Origin: Anthoceros angustus
Lineage: Eukaryota; Streptophyta; Anthocerotopsida; Anthocerotales; Anthocerotaceae
Length of the DNA: 64,000 bases
Direction: 5' to 3'
Assembly: GCA_010909165.1 (NCBI GenBank)
Contig: MU008158.1
Span: forward strand, 246,581-310,580
Position 1 is the first letter of the stretch. Every line of letters begins with the position of its first letter. The position numbers and the translations under genes are program-made. Below, in pieces: positions 23,115 through 32,887 of this stretch. The notes under the pieces were generated by a model, which ran no database searches, was not told the DNA's origin, and saw nothing but the letters and a program-made list of their open reading frames with translations.

Positions 23115-25607
23115 TTAAAAGATATTAAAAAATAAACGAGGCCAATGACCACGACCCCAGTTGAGGAGATTGTCATAATTTGTCTTCTTAAACGGGAAGT
23201 AGAGATCCTGGTTCAGGTACCTTTCCTCCAGAATCTGCTCAATATCTGAGCGTTCCATTCTATCCATGCATAAGGCGAGAATGGCTAAGGCGCTTGAAGT
23301 ACCCGGTTCAACTGCTGTTAAAACTCGCACAATCTCATCCATCAATTCTGCTGCAACACTCCCTGAACCAGACAAGACAGGGAACACAAAAGCAAGGGCG
23401 AAGGAGCACCGGATCCAGTCTTTTTGCTTCTCATCAGTCAAGTAAGAAGAGTCATTGGCGTGTAGTATCCTCGCCAGCCAGCTTTTGACTTTGAAGCATG
23501 TGGTTAGCACGTTGCCGGGTATTATCGTCTCCAGACAGTCTTTAGGTTCGGAACATGTGGTTAGCATGTCTTCTATCTTCTGGCTTGCCTCCAGAGCTCC
23601 TATTCCCGCCAATCCGGGATACCCATGAGTGCAGAGCAGGTCTAGCAAATCCGGGATATTCATGAGTGCCTCGTCCTCAAATCTGCACCGCGGACAGCTG
23701 CAGAAATCCTGTAGGAAATGTCGCCTAAACTCTTCACTGCGGAGGAGGTTGCTGTGGAAGGTAGAGACAAAATGGATCGAAAGCTCCTCTCCGGCCTGTA
23801 TCCTGCTAGTGGAGGCAATAAACATAGCTCCGCCGCTCTGTGTAGACTCCGTGTAGCGGACGCAATTGGGAGCACAAGAGTGCTTGAAGAAAGAAGGCAA
23901 TCCATATAGCGCCCCGTCAAACGTCCCATGTGTTTCCAGAACGCAACGGATATTATGGATGTCCACGTTCACCAAGTGCCGTTGGTGCTCCTCCATGGAG
24001 CTCACATCTCCATAACGGTCGTCATCCCAATCTTTAGTGAACAAATCCAAGGAAGGCTTGCACGTCCTACTGCCACGCAGCATGCTCCTGAGCTGTGCGG
24101 CGTACTGCGGAGATTGCTGTGCTTTGGCTATGGTCTCTACAAACATATTCTGGAATTGGGCGGTCCAGGATGTAAGGTGGCCGGGCTCAGCTTCCCCTGT
24201 CCAAAGGCACCTTGCGCAGTAAAAGCGTATCCGGGGCCAAGTCCGGTGAGCTTTTCCTCGAGCAAGGGGATTGCTCACAAGGAGTAGCTCCCCCGGCTTC
24301 ACATCCTGGGATGCAAACATCCCGGGCTCCCGACTGCTCATACGAATCTCGATTGCTCCAGCAAACGGAGCACAGCCTGGCGCGAGCTCAGTTCCAGTAT
24401 ACCTGGAGAAGTCCTCGTCGTCGAACTCGTAGAGGCCTAAACCACTCTGCTTCATAGCTATGCTTGCCCTGGATTTCTGATGCCGGATTTCGGCCAGAAG
24501 ATCCGATCCGGGCTCGGAGGTATCGAGACTCGCCTGCAGCTCCTCAAGACAGGTAGCCTCCTCGTCGTATAGGTGCATCCCGTGCAGACATTTCGCTCTT
24601 TGGATCTTGCCCTTGGCGCAGCTAGGGTTAAGCTGTAACCACATGTCGGCATCCGCCAACGCTTTCTTGTAGCTTCCGAGACGCAAATACGTCTCACACC
24701 TCTGGAAATAGATCAGCTCAAGCATTTCGTGGATCTCTTGGCGCAGCGGATTCGCGGACTTGGAACCCGCGGCGGAGGTAGAGGCCTCGTCCGGGTCCGA
24801 AACAGAGGATATCACATCCGCGGCCTGTATGGTGTCGTTGAAATCCTCCAGGAGGGTACAACCCGAGTTGTAGCAGTAAAGCGCCCTGGTGCACTCGTTG
24901 TCAGCCAAGTGAGCGTTTGCTCGGGCATGAAGTTCCTTGATGCAATCTAAGCCCGGCCTCCTCTGCTCCCGTCCACTCTGATGTAAATACGTTTTAGCTT
25001 GATCAGCCAAGGATATGTCGGCAGTCGGCATAATGTCTGCAGGGTTGGCAACCTTGATGCCATACTTCCCACCCAACCACAGAGGCGTGAACGCGGGTTC
25101 TTTGATAGCAACCTCCATTCCTTCAGGGTACTTCTTGCACACATCTGCTTCGCTGGCCGTTGTACACACAGCATTGTCGATCACCACCAGGACAGCACGT
25201 CCCTTCGTATCTTCCAACACCGTCCGAATTCCCCCCGTCAGAAATGGCTTCGCACACAACGTGCCGTGAAGGATCCGCCCATGGTGCACAGTCACCGGGA
25301 ACCTATCTGGATCCTTCGGCGTTTCCGGATCCGGAGCGATCAAATCATCGACAAGCATGTCCTCCAAAGCTGCGAAGGGAGCCGATGGCCACAGAGGATC
25401 CAGCACATGGTGGCTGAACGTCCGCCTGGCACATTCAGGATCATCCACCATTCTTTTGAATTCTGCCGCACATTCAGCGTGGCCCTCCGTCAAGCTTCTT
25501 TTATCGAACTCCAGGGATACTGTGAGGAAGGACTCGCATATGCCTCTTTCCCTGAGCCTGTCCGCCACAGCGTGGTCCATGGTAACCGGAATTTCGGGCT
25601 GAGCCAT
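23115..25607 (-). CDS. TPR-SET domain protein (SMYD-like lysine methyltransferase family)
   Basis: A single 830-codon frame with an ATG at 25607. Order: an N-terminal region of about 210 residues I do not recognise; a TPR-like helical region (about 225-400, including YFQRCETYLRLGSYKKAL and ADADMWLQLNPSCAKG); a split SET domain starting with IEIRMSSREPGMFASQDVK and PGELLLVSNPLA; a core FFKHSCAPNC at about 575 and AGEELSIHF at about 605; and a post-SET Cys cluster FCSCPRC at about 634. SET proteins transfer methyl from S-adenosylmethionine to lysines. The canonical NHSC Asn is replaced by Lys and the usual catalytic Tyr after GEEL/I is not evident (IHFV). A zinc MYND finger is not obvious. The gene is intronless, unlike most neighbours. 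Substrate and activity are unknown; the family call is firm, the function is not. Confidence 0.82.
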   Translation of the reverse strand: MAQPEIPVTMDHAVADRLRERGICESFLTVSLEFDKRSLTEGHAECAAEFKRMVDDPECARRTFSHHVLDPLWPSAPFAALEDMLVDDLIAPDPETPKDPDRFPVTVHHGRILHGTLCAKPFLTGGIRTVLEDTKGRAVLVVIDNAVCTTASEADVCKKYPEGMEVAIKEPAFTPLWLGGKYGIKVANPADIMPTADISLADQAKTYLHQSGREQRRPGLDCIKELHARANAHLADNECTRALYCYNSGCTLLEDFNDTIQAADVISSVSDPDEASTSAAGSKSANPLRQEIHEMLELIYFQRCETYLRLGSYKKALADADMWLQLNPSCAKGKIQRAKCLHGMHLYDEEATCLEELQASLDTSEPGSDLLAEIRHQKSRASIAMKQSGLGLYEFDDEDFSRYTGTELAPGCAPFAGAIEIRMSSREPGMFASQDVKPGELLLVSNPLARGKAHRTWPRIRFYCARCLWTGEAEPGHLTSWTAQFQNMFVETIAKAQQSPQYAAQLRSMLRGSRTCKPSLDLFTKDWDDDRYGDVSSMEEHQRHLVNVDIHNIRCVLETHGTFDGALYGLPSFFKHSCAPNCVRYTESTQSGGAMFIASTSRIQAGEELSIHFVSTFHSNLLRSEEFRRHFLQDFCSCPRCRFEDEALMNIPDLLDLLCTHGYPGLAGIGALEASQKIEDMLTTCSEPKDCLETIIPGNVLTTCFKVKSWLARILHANDSSYLTDEKQKDWIRCSFALAFVFPVLSGSGSVAAELMDEIVRVLTAVEPGTSSALAILALCMDRMERSDIEQILEERYLNQDLYFPFKKTNYDNLLNWGRGHWPRLFFNIF

Positions 25608-25948
25608 GTTGGTGCCGAATCCGATCGATCGTCTCCAGAGCTCGCTGTACGGACACTAGTTCCAAGGACGAGATGCCACAGGTGGCGCTGAGATCGCAAC
25701 AGTGCAACTAACTGAATACAGTCGGGGTCAGGCCTATAGGAGGCGAGCGGACCAAACATCCTGGCAGGCAGGAAGCTTCACGAAGCATACAGAACTTTCG
25801 TCGTTTGGCCGCTCGCATTTTTGAAGTCTTAAGTTGGTGTACAGTGCGGCCTCGACGTCCAATACAGCGACCATAAATTACATAACTCTAGGGTTAAGGT
25901 GATAATATGTAGGTACCCAATGGCTTCCCACACAATCTAAAGGTTTTG
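25608..25948. other. TPR-SET promoter region
   Basis: Upstream region of the minus-strand TPR-SET gene; no other feature recognised. It ends where the RIO1-derived fragment begins. Confidence 0.35.
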
Positions 25949-26275
25949 GTATGACTCCGGTGAAAGAAATCCGCTGCTGGGTGCTTTTGGCTGGCCAATT
26001 TTCCGTTGATATCGCTGTAATAGGGGGATTGTAGCAATATTCTGGGGATTTCTGATGGTTTGTTCAATGGCTTTTGCTGCAAACTTGTCACGGAGAGGAA
26101 TAGCCAGTTGTGGTTGTGTACGGGGCTCAGCTAACGAGGCAGACAAGACCCAATGCTGGTGGTGGTGCACTGGAGAGGCAGATAGGAGGGCCTGGAAGCA
26201 GCTTGTAGCACTAGCCAAGTGCTAATTAGAATCAGAAGTACGCTCGAGCCTTGTGGCCCTCAGGTTTGGACAGGA
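25949..26275 (+). pseudogene. RIO1 gene fragment (end of exon 1, intron 1, exon 2)
   Basis: The segment aligns with about 39290-39690 in the RIO1 gene. Shared words include ATGACTCCGGTGAAA, TGCTGGGTGCTTTTGG, ATGGCTTTTG, AGAGGAATGGC-type sequence, and CTGGTGGTGGTGCACTG. It lacks about 40 bp of exon 1 and has many substitutions and small gaps. RIO1 intron 1 is retained, so the copy was made at the DNA level, not from mRNA. It is on the same strand as its parent, and no open RIO1 frame survives. It is joined directly to a CPSF-A-like fragment. Confidence 0.85.
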
Positions 26276-26280
26276 ATTAG

Positions 26281-26995
26281 GCAGGATGCTTAGAACTTAG
26301 GCAGGATGGACAACGATAGAGGAGTCTTGCTGTTGTGAAGACTAGGTTTATGATCACTAGCATCTCTATTCACCTCATGTGAATTACAGTCAGTGAATGT
26401 TGCGATGGAGTCGAGTTCTCCTGTATTCTTTCCAAGAGGTTCTCCTTGTGATTTTAATTTTACAACTTGCTCATGCTTGTTGTGTCTAGTGGCCATGGGT
26501 AGGTTCTCTCACCATACCAAGATGTCAGGTTATACAGAACTATGAACTGTGTGTTTACAGGTTGTAGTAGACTAGAGGTTGTAGTAGACTAGAGCTGGTG
26601 TACTGTGATCGGGGTACTTGATTCTAGTTGGGCTCTGATTGACGAGAAAATAGTTGTGGCAACTTCGAGCTTCCGTTCTTTAACTTGTGCTCATAGTGCT
26701 TAAGGTAATTGTGTGCATGAAGTATTGTGTTGTTCGAAGTTGGTTAGACCAGAGAGTCTCTTAGTTCAGGATATATAGTCTCTTAATTCAGGATATACAC
26801 TATGTTGTTCATGAAGCATTACTACGTTCATAGTGGTTTGCAGTAGCAGTAATTCTTACCGTTTGTGTGGTTGGTATGTATGAATCTTAAGCTCATCAAT
26901 CTCATTGTGACCTTCTCTTACAATATAGGTTATCCTATCATAGGCATGTGCATAGTAAGGCATATATAATAAGTAAATTGGCAGAATAACTCATT
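26281..26995 (+). pseudogene. CPSF-A-like gene fragment (exons 10-12 with introns)
   Basis: The segment aligns with about 16205-16880 of the gene at 11.5-17.9 kb. Long shared words include ACTAGGTTTATGATCACTAG, GTGTCTAGTGGCCATGGG and TTAACTTGTGCTCATAGTGC. Introns 10 and 11 are retained. The coding frame is destroyed by indels, by a local repeat of GTAGTAGACTAGAG near 26570, and by a stop TAA at 26701 where the parent has the last codon before the intron-11 donor. Homology fades near 26990, inside parental intron 12. Confidence 0.9.
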
Positions 26996-27089
26996 GGAGC
27001 CTTTAACATGCATGGAGAGCAATCTTTGCTGAATTTGTCAGGTTGTGGATGTTCAATAGTAATCAATCTAAATTTTACATGCATCTATA

Positions 27090-27195
27090 AGTACTTCGCA
27101 CTAAATTCAATTGTGAAAAGTACTTCCCACTAGATTCAATTGTGAAAAGTACTTCCCACTAAATTCAATTGTGAAAAGTACTTTCCCACTAAGTA
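27090..27195. repeat. 29-bp tandem repeat, about 3.6 copies
   Basis: The unit is AGTACTTCCCACTAAATTCA followed by ATTGTGAAA. Copies are nearly identical, implying recent expansion. Confidence 0.85.
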
Positions 27196-28245
27196 CAACA
27201 GAATATTAAAAAGATAAATTCTATGGATTGTAAAACATGATTATATAATTTTAGTTAATATATTCATATTTTAAAAATATAATAATTAATATTTATATGA
27301 ATTATAAAAATTTATAATTTAATCAATAATATGCATATATATATATATATATTTACATATTCTTTCTCTATCTATTGATTACTACGGTTGGAGTACAATA
27401 GCTGTAAAATATCATAGCTAACGGACTAGATGTAACAAGGCATCTAATTGTTTTACGATAATTGTTAAAGTCGTAGAAAGTTAGATATATTATAAACTTA
27501 CTTATTTTGAACTTAAATAACAGATTTATAAGAGAAACGTATACATAGAATTTCGAACAAAAATGAAGCCATAACAATCCTAGTCTTCTAACTCATCTAC
27601 CAAATGGAAAAAAGAAAACATTCTTAGTGTCTTCCTCTACCTTAATGCAGAGCTTGAGAATATGAAAATGCACTTATCTTTACACCTAAAATATTTAAGA
27701 ATCTAAAGGTTAATAAATAGTTTAAGAACTTAGAGGAATACCCAAATTTATATCATTGGGAAAATATAATCTACTAGCTCTTTAGAATGCGTATTAGATA
27801 TTAGCATATAGAACTTAATTTTAAGCCGTGTCCTCCAAGAATAGAGTACAAAAGGTGATAAAAAAGAGACAAGAGAAAACCATCCACCCCAAGAGAAGGG
27901 AAAATAACTCTTAGAGGGCAACAGACCATGACCATGGGGACTAACTAACCCCCGTTGTCGCCTATCTTGCAGCTCCTGTGCCAAGGATATCATAAGAGGG
28001 GATGCGAAAGGCTACCCACCAACGGTACCGAAGAAACGCCTGCCCTGCGCTTGCCGTTGTCCTATACGCGTTGGCCAATGCCCGTTGCAGGCGATGGACA
28101 CCCGTTCCTTGTAGAAAGAGAGAAGCCAACCCCATTCCCACGGCTGATAGAAGTCCGACTTGAACCACCCGAACTTGTGAAGTTTCCCGGGAATGGTTCG
28201 ACGATTTACCGCCTCGCCTACTTTGCTATGCCGGCCAATGTCAGC
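27196..28245. other. AT-rich spacer, then GC-richer COPT 3' region
   Basis: From 27196 to about 27900 the DNA is very AT-rich and includes an (AT)n microsatellite at about 27335-27352. From about 27950 the GC content rises into the COPT 3' region. A minus-strand frame of about 68 codons there (27962-28168) has no recognised family. Confidence 0.4.
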
Positions 28246-28713
28246 TTATGTGGTATCATCGTCCGTGGCCCAAACAGATGATCTGATCACAAAAAACCCA
28301 GCCGTTGCTCCGAGAACCACTGCTAGGAACACGCCCAGGTTGAATGACATCACAGCAAGCATGAGCAAGTATCCTAGAGCCACTCTCAACGCGTGAACCA
28401 GCGTTACCGAAATCCGCTGGGTGACAATCGCAAGCCAAGGCATTTTGGGCCGCTCCAGGGAGGAAATAGACGTGGACCGGAAATGGCGGGGAATCCTCGA
28501 CTGCAGCGAAGTCAGACCTTCGTAGAGGAAAGCGGAAAGGAAGAGAACAATGAGGGCCACCACGTAGTGAGACGTGTGAGTGGTGGCCCAGCTCCTTGCA
28601 AAGAGCGTCACTTCATTGCTCCACACAAACCACGACGCTTGCATTGTCGCCATGGAAGAAGCAGATCCCATAGTGGGAGCCATGGCTGTTCCTGGATCCA
28701 TCGTGCCCTCCAT
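28246..28713 (-). CDS. COPT/CTR-family high-affinity copper transporter
   Basis: An intronless frame of 155 residues from the ATG at 28713, typical of plant COPT proteins (about 140-170). The N-terminus is Met-rich (MEGTMDPGTAMAPTM, then MATMQ), the extracellular copper-capturing feature of the family. Three membrane segments follow: one from about VVALIVLFLSAFLYEGL; a second with the MXXXM pore motif (YLLMLAVMSFN); and a third with a GxxxG-like packing motif (VLGATAGFFV). CTR trimers import Cu(I) across the plasma or vacuolar membrane after reduction. The C-terminus is short and acidic and lacks a clear Cys-His end. It lies 3' of a small membrane-protein gene and a multicopper oxidase, all on the minus strand. 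Confidence 0.9.
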   Translation of the reverse strand: MEGTMDPGTAMAPTMGSASSMATMQASWFVWSNEVTLFARSWATTHTSHYVVALIVLFLSAFLYEGLTSLQSRIPRHFRSTSISSLERPKMPWLAIVTQRISVTLVHALRVALGYLLMLAVMSFNLGVFLAVVLGATAGFFVIRSSVWATDDDTT

Positions 28714-29806
28714 GATCTCCTTCACAAACCTGGACAGCTAGTTAGTCACTTTGCCATGAATGGCCGAGCACACAACTCCTACAAAAAACTCAGTGCTGGA
28801 GACTGCTAGCCTCTGTTTACCAGAGCAGCTCAGAAATTGAAGTCGTTCAATGCTTCCCAAAAAGCTTCCACGAATGTGCACGAGAATCCCGAGGCATCGA
28901 CTGGAATGGTATCGACTGGACGGTTCTCCTCAGCAGACTGGGAAGAAGCCGATACTCCAATTCTCGAGACTGGAGTCTTATGAATTGGAGGACTGTGACA
29001 CGGAGCCTGGGTTCATCCTTGAGGAGGGCAGCTGGACAGACCTGATCTCGACGTTCCCAACACGACCCACCAGTCAGCAATCTTGTCCCCGCAGTAGTTG
29101 GGCGTCACGTCGGCTTCGGTTCTTCCGTTGCCATGTGTGTCGACTCTCAGCACTTTTGTCACATAGCGGACAGTGAAGCCGGACACCTGAAGAACAGTGT
29201 AATATATTGTATCATGTGAGCAGGAAACCAACCGATGTGAGATTTTTGGACTAAGATAAGGCTGCCATAGGTTGCTCGATGGTGCAATAAGACAACGTCA
29301 CAGCTGCAGCAGAAGGATGTCCTGAAACAAGAAAGCCAATGGCAACAAAAACTGGACTCGTGAAATAAAAGGAGGAAGGCGTTACCCCATCCTGCCGTCT
29401 GGAGTGCAAAGCAGACTGCCCACGAAGAACCATCAAGCATCACGAAAGCTTGCAATTGTTGTATGTAGACACACTTCTCAGAAGTCTTTGAAGGCTTTAT
29501 TCATCCTACTTACGGCAAACTTTCCTCACCAGTCCTCATTCAATCTTCCACACAGCTTAAGAGTCTTGAAACACGCAGGCAAGTGCCGCTGTGGCAACTG
29601 CACCGATGGAGCATTTCCAATGAACGCCAAGGCAGCAATAGAGCACTTGAGCACGTTCAAAGCAAACCAAGCCCCTACATCTAAGGCATTGTCCAGCAAG
29701 CATTCAAGGCTCAAGGCGTAAGTCTCATCTAGGTGCCTCTCTCCATCACCTGAACAAAAGCTTGCCCCTTGCAACCCTCCCTTAATTTCCAGGAACAGGG
29801 TCTCAG
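28714..29806. other. COPT upstream region, possible unrecognised exons
   Basis: About 1.1 kb. On the minus strand, 29188 to about 29045 reads as a protein-like segment containing GFTVRYVTKVLRVDTHG and YCGDKIADWWVVLG. It has an acceptor-like CAG before it and a GT after GATCAG. Another short coding-like piece lies at about 29460-29390. I could not join these into a gene or name a family. They may be exons of an unrecognised gene or chance frames. Confidence 0.25.
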
Positions 29807-30172
29807 TCACAGACCCTTCTTGCTCTCCTCCGCGTCGGGAGCGGTAGCAGCCTCCTGCTCTCTGCTCTCCTCCAGCTGCTGTTTGAGCTTGCGCTTCTCG
29901 ATGCTCTTCCTGGCCTTGGCTGGCAGAGCAGCTAGCCGCCGCTCCTCTTGCTGCCGAGCCCTCTCCTCCTTGTCATACTGCAGCTGCATCTCCTTAGCAT
30001 GCCGCTTCGACACGTAGTAGAGAAGAAGCACAAGCAGCCCGGCAGTCGTGGACGAGATGTGCTTGTAGTAGGCCAAAGCACCAGGGACGATGGCGAGGAG
30101 CAAGATCCAGATTTGCTGTCCCCTGCTATACCTAAAGTCGAAATTGAGCTTGAAGTTGATGTTGAGCTTCAT
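29807..30172 (-). CDS. Small hypothetical membrane protein with charged tail
   Basis: A single frame of 121 residues from the ATG at 30172. It begins MKLNINFKLNFDF and has one or two hydrophobic segments (about 20-55, including IWILLLAIVPGALAYY and AGLLVLLLYYVS). It ends in a long charged, probably coiled-coil tail rich in Lys, Glu, Arg and Gln (about 56-121, including RKSIEKRKLKQQLEE). The architecture suggests a small membrane-anchored protein with a cytosolic helix. I do not recognise the family. It sits 0.7 kb downstream of the multicopper oxidase and 1.1 kb upstream of COPT on the same strand. The coding call rests on composition and membrane pattern; it could be a chance frame but reads as real. 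Confidence 0.6.
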   Translation of the reverse strand: MKLNINFKLNFDFRYSRGQQIWILLLAIVPGALAYYKHISSTTAGLLVLLLYYVSKRHAKEMQLQYDKEERARQQEERRLAALPAKARKSIEKRKLKQQLEESREQEAATAPDAEESKKGL

Positions 30173-30884
30173 CCTTCCAAGCTGGCTCCCGGGCCAGCCA
30201 GATCCCACAGGCCAGGCAAACCCCTGAATTGCTGAATCCCCCCCTCCCCGAGGCCCGCGCGAGAAACAATAAGCTACAAGATGCAGCCGCAGATCATGGC
30301 TTCAGCTCCGCTCGACTCCAACAATCCCAAAACTCCCCCCACATGTCCCGATCTACAGCAAAGAAGCTGGCAGTTAGGCGAGTTCGATCAACAGAAGATG
30401 GCGTACAACCCCGCTTCCCACGGCAGCGGCAGAGCCTCGAGAATGTGAAGCACCACAGATGCCTCCGGCCTCCGGCCTCCGGCAACCCGCACCTCGAAAG
30501 GGGCGCACACGCACTGCCTGCCGGGCCCCTGGTGAAAATATCGCGAAAGTACAGTCTCCTGTACTGTAGAAAAAGTCGTTATTATTGATCACTTTCCACA
30601 CCGGTTGGAACAAAGTGACGACATGTCCGTATGTACACACACCCTGTGACGGCCGCACAGCGAGCGGCAAGCGATGCTTCGGGGCTGGCATTCCAGTAGT
30701 CTATGTACAGACACACCTAACTAGGCGTGACATCTTCCACGGGATGCGTGTGCGTGATTTTTACACTGGTACTTGGGATGTGATCTCGACTGACGTCTGC
30801 CTGCCAGTGGCGCCTCGGAGAAGCATCAACAGAAGGTTGTGGGCTCAAGAGCATTGCACTGCCACTTCCCCGACACCGGTGCGG

Positions 30885-32887
30885 CTACTTCCGGAGCTGC
30901 AAGGGCCGCATCATCTCGTTGTCTTCGTGGTCCAGAATGTGGCAATGCCACACATAGCCCGGCTTCCTGAAGGGGTCGAAGCCGAACTGGTGGCCGTCCT
31001 GGGACGTGAACCTGATGACAAACCGGGTGACCTCGCCCGGGTACGTGACCGCCGTGTCCTTCCACCCTAACTGGTGCCCGCGCGGCGCCTGCGCCGGGCC
31101 CGTGTAGCAGCTGGTGTTGGAAGGGAAGTCGGAGCCCAGATCGCAGCTGCCCGCGCCGTACGCGTCCGCGTCGAAGGGCTGCCAATTGTGCACCTTGAAG
31201 CGCACCAGGTGGATGTGGATGGGGTGGCCGTCCTCCGTCAGGTTCACGATCTCCCATATCTCCGTGGTCCCGAACCTGGGCGTCTCCGTGACGGGCTCCA
31301 CCCACCGCTTCCCCCCCAGCAGCGAGTAGATGGGGCCTCCCGTGACCGGGTCGTCGAACTCCTGCAGCAGCAGCTTCCGCGTGAGCACCGCGGCGGCCGG
31401 GTCGACGTCCTGGTCGTCCGCGGTGTCCAGGTTCAAGGGCACGTAGTAGCTCCCGCTGGAGGAATCCGCCTCTGCGCATTCGCAGTTCCCACAACCACCA
31501 TCACTCTCTCTCTCGCTCTCTCGCACTCGTGAAGGAAAAACACGGACGAGGCACAGCGGCTCACCTGACGCCGGAGACGAGGGGGGCTGTACCACCGTGA
31601 ACTTGATGATGAAGGTGGTCCCGGCGGGGCTGAAGGAGGGGTCGCCGGAGGGGAAGGGGGCAGGCCCCGAGTTGTTGAGGTACAGGACGGAGCCGGGGGG
31701 GAGGAGGGAGAAATCCAGCACCACGTCCGCCCTCTCGCCGGGCGCGAGCGTGAGGAGGCTCACATTCCTGGGCCGGTGGAGGTAGCCGCCGTCGGTGCCG
31801 ATTTGGAAGAACACCACCCGGGGGTCGCTGAGGAAGAGCTGGAGGAACCTGGCGTTGGCCGCGTTGAGGAGGCGAAAGCGGTAGCGCGCCGGGAGGACGT
31901 CCAGGAAGGGCCAGACCTTGCCGTTGGCGAGCATGACGTCGCCGAAGTACTCCGGGCACCAGCTGGGGTGGACGTCCGGGGCGTTGCCGATGCTGGGGAA
32001 GTTGATGCTGCCGTCGGGCCAGAAGGCCTTGTCCTGGAAGAGGAGCGGGATGTCGAAGGCGCCCTGCGGGAGGCCCGGGAGCGGCTCCTCCCCCGGGGCG
32101 TCGCGCAGGAGGTAGAAGCCCGCCAGCCCGGCCAGGACGTTCATCCGGGTGAGTCCCAGCGCGTGGTCGTGGTACCACAGGTTGGTCGCCCGCTGCTCGT
32201 TCGGGTACCGGTAGTTCCTGGTGTGGAAGGCTGGGCCGGTTTCGCCGCCCGCCGTCCACCACGCCTCCGGGTGGCCGTCGAACCTGCTGTCCGTCTCGCT
32301 GCCGTGAAGGTGCGGCACAAGGGGCACCCCGCCTTTCGCCGGCGCCGCCCAGTGGATGCTCCTGTCGACCGTTAGGAAGTGATCCCGGTCGCGGATGTGG
32401 TTGCTCCACCGGATGCGAGTCCGGACGTGCTTCGTCGCGTGTAGCGTCGGGCCCGGGTAGGTCGCCTTCGCGCGGGTCGTCCCGTAGGCGTACAGTGTCG
32501 TGGGAGGCAGGTCCCGGTGCAGCTTCTGCGCCACAGGAAAGAAAAAAATATCCACACAGCGTTCAATCCCGGGAAAAAACGCAACAAAGCCGCAAGGCAG
32601 ACAAAGATTTTCGCAATGCCATGACGTATGGAGGCATGCATGTTCACGATGTCTTGTGGCAAAGCTCAGGAGCAAGGTTGTGAGCCTACCTGCGTGATCT
32701 TGTAAGCGCCGATCTTGACCCAGCGGCCGGCAGAGACGTTGATGGACGGAATGATCGGCAGAGCATCCACAAAAGGCTCCAACTGCGGAGACGGATCCAG
32801 AGCTTGGCAGTAGGACTGCAGACTTGCCGCTCCCGGCACCACAGCCGCACACGAGAGAAGCAGGAGCAGGGATGCGAGGAGCGCCAT
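30885..32887 (-). CDS. LPR1: LPR1/LPR2-like multicopper oxidase (ferroxidase family)
   Basis: Three exons on the minus strand: 32887-32690, 32525-31565 and 31471-30885, joining to 581 residues, the same length as Arabidopsis LPR1. Residues 1-21 form a signal peptide (MALLASLLLLLSCAAVV), so the product is secretory or apoplastic. Copper ligands are visible: HLHG at about 138, WYHDHALG at about 184, HPIHIHLVRF near 490, and HCHILDHEDNEMM near the end, which supplies the type 1 Cys and an axial Met. KLHRDLPPTTLYAYGT, ATYPGPT and HDHALGLTR match the LPR/CotA-type branch rather than laccases. LPR1 oxidises Fe(II) in the root apoplast during phosphate sensing; the same activity here is inference. 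Intron 2 is 93 bp with no in-frame stop. A copper transporter gene lies 2.2 kb downstream. Confidence 0.93.

Noticed and set aside
24999-25691. A 230-codon frame antisense to the TPR-SET gene
   Set aside because: It is a shadow of the minus-strand gene, which has recognisable SET and TPR motifs.
31776-32375. A 199-codon Val/Ala/Glu-rich plus-strand frame
   Set aside because: It is antisense to the GC-rich multicopper oxidase; openness follows from third-position GC in the real gene.
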